Shown here one piece after another: positions 61,397 to 64,000 of a stretch of 64,000 nucleotides of DNA. Source of the stretch: Phaeobacter sp. A36a-5a (GTDB lineage: Bacteria; Pseudomonadota; Alphaproteobacteria; Rhodobacterales; Rhodobacteraceae); the NCBI RefSeq assembly GCF_037911135.1, contig NZ_JBBLYU010000001.1, positions 1,364,001 to 1,428,000 of the forward strand, written 5' to 3'. The first letter of the stretch is position 1. Every line of letters starts with the position of its first letter. The notes under the pieces are model-generated. The model had not been told where the DNA came from and ran no database searches. It saw only the letters and a program-made list of their open reading frames with translations. Position numbers and translations under genes: made by a program.

Positions 61397-62874
61397 TAGT
61401 CGTACTGCTCCCGGTATTTGCGCACGATATAGAGCGCCAGGACATTCAGGCCGAGGGTCAGCACGAACAGCGTGAGCCCCAAGGCAAAGGCAACCAGCGT
61501 TTCGGGGCTGGCAAAATCCGTATCACCCGTCAGCTGGCTGACAATACGGGTGGTGATCGTGGTCATTGATTCCAGCGGGTTGAGCGAAAACTTGGCAATC
61601 GCCCCTGCCCCCATCACGACGATCATCGTCTCGCCAATGGCGCGTGAGGCCGCCAGCAGCACCGCGCCGACGATGCCCGGCAGCGCCGCCGGCAGGACCA
61701 CCTGGCGGATGGTTTCCGATTTGGTGGCGCCAAGCCCGAGCGAGCCATCACGCATCGCCTGCGGCACTGCGTTGATAATGTCGTCAGAGAGCGAGGAAAC
61801 AAAGGGGATCAGCATGATGCCCATCACCAGTCCGGCGGTCAGCACCGAGGTCGCACCACTCATCCATTCGACGCCCAGCAGACCATCCTCACCCTGGCCA
61901 AAGACCTTGACCAGCAGCGGACCAACCGTCAGCAGCGCAAACAGGCCGTAAACGATGGTCGGAATACCTGCGAGGATTTCCAGCAGCGGTTTGGCAAATG
62001 CGCGCGTGGTGCTGCCGGCGTATTCTGAGAGGTAGATGGCGGCAAACAGGCCCACAGGCACCGCGACAGCAAGGGCGATTGCAGAGATATAAAGCGTACC
62101 CCACAGCAGCGGCAGGATCGACAGATCGCTGTCGCCGCGGAAATTCGGCGCCCATGTGGTGCCAAAGAAGAAATCTGACCAGGCGTGAAGGCCAAAGAAG
62201 TTGATGCTCTCAAACAGCATCGAGAAAACGATACCAACCGTGGTCAGGATCGCGAGGCTGGCCGCCAGAACCAGCAGTGCCATGATCCCCTGTTCCACCA
62301 CATTGCGGGCGCGGAAATCCTTATGCGTGCGGCCATAGGCCCAGGCAAAGCCGACAATCGCCAGAAGACCGACGATCACCGACATGATGATCTGGCCTTT
62401 GTTTGACTGGCTGCGATAGCTCTGGGCCGCGCTCAGAACCTCCGGGCGGACTTCAGACCCGAGGGCGACGCCGATGTCGCCGAGGCGGGCACGAATATCC
62501 GTTTCACCGCTGTCGAGGCTGCGCGCCTCATCCGGCGAGAGCAGCCCCTGCGCCACCGCCTGATCCAGCCCATCGGCAAGACGGCGCACGTCGCTCATCA
62601 CCAGACCCAGAGTGGAGTTCTCCGGCACCATCTCGGCGGGGATCATCGCCGAGACGCGATTTTCGATCACCATGGGCTGGGCCAATGTCCAGATCGCCAA
62701 CACGGCAAGGGCAGGCACCAGCGCGCTGAAGGCCACGTTGTGACCATAGTAGGCCGGCAGGGAATGCAACGCCTTGGCGTCGCCCCCGGCCGAAGCAAGC
62801 GCACGCTTGCGCCCAAGCACAAAGCCCAGCCCCGAAAGGGCGATCAGGGCAATAACGAGCCAGACTGTCGGCAT
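61396..62874 (-). CDS. pstC: Phosphate ABC transporter permease PstC, long form
   Basis: PstC pairs with PstA in the membrane. The 492-residue protein has an N-terminal helix (about 1-20), a second helix near 50-70, a long soluble part (about 75-180) and then the permease domain, with GLGATKSETIRQVVLPAALPGIVGA as coupling segment. E. coli PstC is about 320 residues, so this subunit is also extended. It follows pstS after 144 bases that contain a strong hairpin. Confidence 0.94.
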   Translation of the reverse strand: MPTVWLVIALIALSGLGFVLGRKRALASAGGDAKALHSLPAYYGHNVAFSALVPALAVLAIWTLAQPMVIENRVSAMIPAEMVPENSTLGLVMSDVRRLADGLDQAVAQGLLSPDEARSLDSGETDIRARLGDIGVALGSEVRPEVLSAAQSYRSQSNKGQIIMSVIVGLLAIVGFAWAYGRTHKDFRARNVVEQGIMALLVLAASLAILTTVGIVFSMLFESINFFGLHAWSDFFFGTTWAPNFRGDSDLSILPLLWGTLYISAIALAVAVPVGLFAAIYLSEYAGSTTRAFAKPLLEILAGIPTIVYGLFALLTVGPLLVKVFGQGEDGLLGVEWMSGATSVLTAGLVMGIMLIPFVSSLSDDIINAVPQAMRDGSLGLGATKSETIRQVVLPAALPGIVGAVLLAASRAIGETMIVVMGAGAIAKFSLNPLESMTTITTRIVSQLTGDTDFASPETLVAFALGLTLFVLTLGLNVLALYIVRKYREQYD

Positions 62875-62965
62875 CAGCTACTCCGTTTGAGTGGGGCGGA
62901 AACTCCGCTCCTGCGGCGCCGGACGCGCCGACATGCAGGGGTATTTCATTTGGTGGTCGTGAAAT

Positions 62966-62995
62966 GGGCCGGAGCAACCCTAGATGCCCCGGCCC
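62966..62995 (-). other. Strong hairpin between pstS and pstC
   Basis: The arms GGGCCGGGGCA and TGCTCCGGCCC on the minus strand form an 11-base-pair stem with one G-T pair and an 8-base loop. No T run follows, so it is more likely a stabilising or partially terminating hairpin that gives more pstS than pstC mRNA, as is known for binding-protein genes in ABC operons. Confidence 0.6.
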
Positions 62996-63018
62996 GTTGT
63001 CTCATTCTGGCCGAGCGA

Positions 63019-64000
63019 TCAGGAATTGCCGCCCATGACCTCTTCTTCGGAAACCACGGCTTGTGTCTTGCTCAGCTCGGGGTCGGCAACCAGACCGTAT
63101 TCCGCCAGCGGGCCATCGGGACCGGCCACTTCATCGGCGACGAAGAATTCAGCATATTCCTTCAGGCCGGGGATCACGCCGATATGGGCTTTCTTCACGT
63201 AGAAGAACAGCGGACGCGATACCGGGTATTCCCCTTCGGCAATGCTCTCGGTGGTGGGAACCACGCCGGACATGGTGGCAACCTGCAGCTTGTCGGTGTT
63301 GTTCTCGTAGAAGGCCAGACCAAAGACGCCGATACCGTCCTTGTTGGATTCAATCCGCGCCAGGGTCTCGGTGTAGTCGCCGTCGATGTCCACCGACACG
63401 CCATCGGTGCGCAGAGAGATGCAGGCTTTCTCGGCGGCTTTCTTCTTGGCCTTGTCGCTGTCGCCTTCGGCGTGGGCCAGCAGGTGTTCGAATGCGCCGG
63501 TGGCTTCACAGCCCGCCAGGATCACCTTGTCTTCGAAGACTTCACGGGTGCCGTGCTTGGTGCCGGGGATGAAGGCCTGGATGTTTTGTGCCGGGAAGGC
63601 GCTGTTGACGTCGGCCCAGGTCTTGTTCGGGTTGGCGACCATTTTGCCATCAACCAGGATTTCGTCGGAGAGCGCCAGGAACCAGTCGGTCGGCGTGTAT
63701 TCAAAGGCGTTGCCCTTGATGTCATTGGCAAACACGATGCCGTCATAGCCGATCTGAACTTCGATGATGTCGGTCACGCCGTTTTCGGCGCAGGCCTTGA
63801 TTTCCTTGTCCTTGATGCGGCGCGATGCGTTGGCCACGTCGATGGTGTTTTCACCAACACCTTCGCAGAACCGCTTGAGGCCAGCCGAGGACCCACCGGA
63901 TTCGACAACCGGTGTCGGGAAGTCGAAGTTCTCGCCGAAGGCTTCGGCCACGATGGAGGCATAGGGCAGAACGGTCGAAGAACCGGCAACCTGAACCTGA
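63019..64000 (-). CDS. pstS: Phosphate ABC transporter substrate-binding protein PstS (5' end outside window)
   Basis: PstS is the periplasmic phosphate-binding protein. The 326 residues in the window start at VQVAGSSTVLPYASIVAEAFGENF, a typical phosphate-binding SSTV loop, and include VVESGGSSAGLKRFCEGVGENTIDVANASRRIKDKE and NKDGIGVFGLAFYENN. The start and signal peptide lie beyond the right edge. It is the first gene of the pst operon and is probably under a Pho box that is outside the window. Confidence 0.94.
   Translation of the reverse strand, partial: QVQVAGSSTVLPYASIVAEAFGENFDFPTPVVESGGSSAGLKRFCEGVGENTIDVANASRRIKDKEIKACAENGVTDIIEVQIGYDGIVFANDIKGNAFEYTPTDWFLALSDEILVDGKMVANPNKTWADVNSAFPAQNIQAFIPGTKHGTREVFEDKVILAGCEATGAFEHLLAHAEGDSDKAKKKAAEKACISLRTDGVSVDIDGDYTETLARIESNKDGIGVFGLAFYENNTDKLQVATMSGVVPTTESIAEGEYPVSRPLFFYVKKAHIGVIPGLKEYAEFFVADEVAGPDGPLAEYGLVADPELSKTQAVVSEEEVMGGNS

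Overview
The window is a chromosomal segment of an alphaproteobacterium, almost certainly of the family Rhodobacteraceae (Roseobacter group). Pointers are the GC-rich coding sequence, the CckA and ChpT cell-cycle phosphorelay proteins, an Usg-family gene, an alphaproteobacterial LexA box (GAAC-N7-GAAC) at recA, an Irr-type box at an iscR-suf cluster, an OlsB/OlsA ornithine-lipid pair and an L21 protein with a C-terminal extension. The species cannot be fixed from this stretch alone. Coding density is high and almost all of the window is core genome.

Layout, left to right. 1-5.5 kb: gyrA (cut at the left edge), divergent usg, then overlapping zwf-pgl. 5.5-9.7 kb (minus): a hotdog thioesterase, tRNA-Gly, a ferredoxin-ASKHA corrinoid-protein activator and a CaiB/BaiF CoA-transferase. 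9.9-15.1 kb: guaB, an RsmB-type rRNA methyltransferase and cckA with a CtrA-type site upstream. 15.1-20.2 kb: a sulfotransferase, SOS-controlled recA, alaS and a DUF1330 gene. 20.3-25.5 kb (minus): a VOC protein, typA, an EmrE-like exporter and a three-gene coupled operon (alpha/beta hydrolase, small protein, tandem-HD phosphohydrolase). 25.6-33.6 kb: the iron-sulfur assembly operon iscR, cysteine desulfurase, sufB, ybjQ-like, sufC, sufD, two Yip1-type membrane proteins, sufS. 33.8-45 kb: tRNA-Ser, a secreted DUF2059 protein, rplU-rpmA, a GNAT, obg-proB-proA, chpT (minus), DUF3553, olsB-olsA and rpsB-tsf.

45-57.7 kb is the most accessory-looking part. It holds a translationally coupled aroQ-luxR pair flanked by AT-rich DNA, then a quinone-oxidoreductase-like enzyme, a nitronate-monooxygenase-like flavoprotein, an APH/ACAD10-type kinase, an IclR regulator, an enoyl-CoA hydratase, a beta-lactamase-fold hydrolase, TesB and an SDR. 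These look like a small acyl-CoA catabolic cluster of unknown substrate. A 700-base stretch without a convincing gene follows, then gcdH with a divergent LysR regulator. 57.8-64 kb is the phosphate operon read on the minus strand, pstS (cut at the right edge)-pstC-pstA-pstB-phoU-phoB.

I found no CRISPR array, prophage, intact insertion sequence or rRNA. The most interesting material is the non-canonical content of the iscR-suf operon and its neighbours (single-Cys IscR, coupled Yip1 pair, tandem-HD operon), the aroQ-luxR coupling with an altered ligand pocket, and a nested inverted repeat between iclR and the enoyl-CoA hydratase gene.
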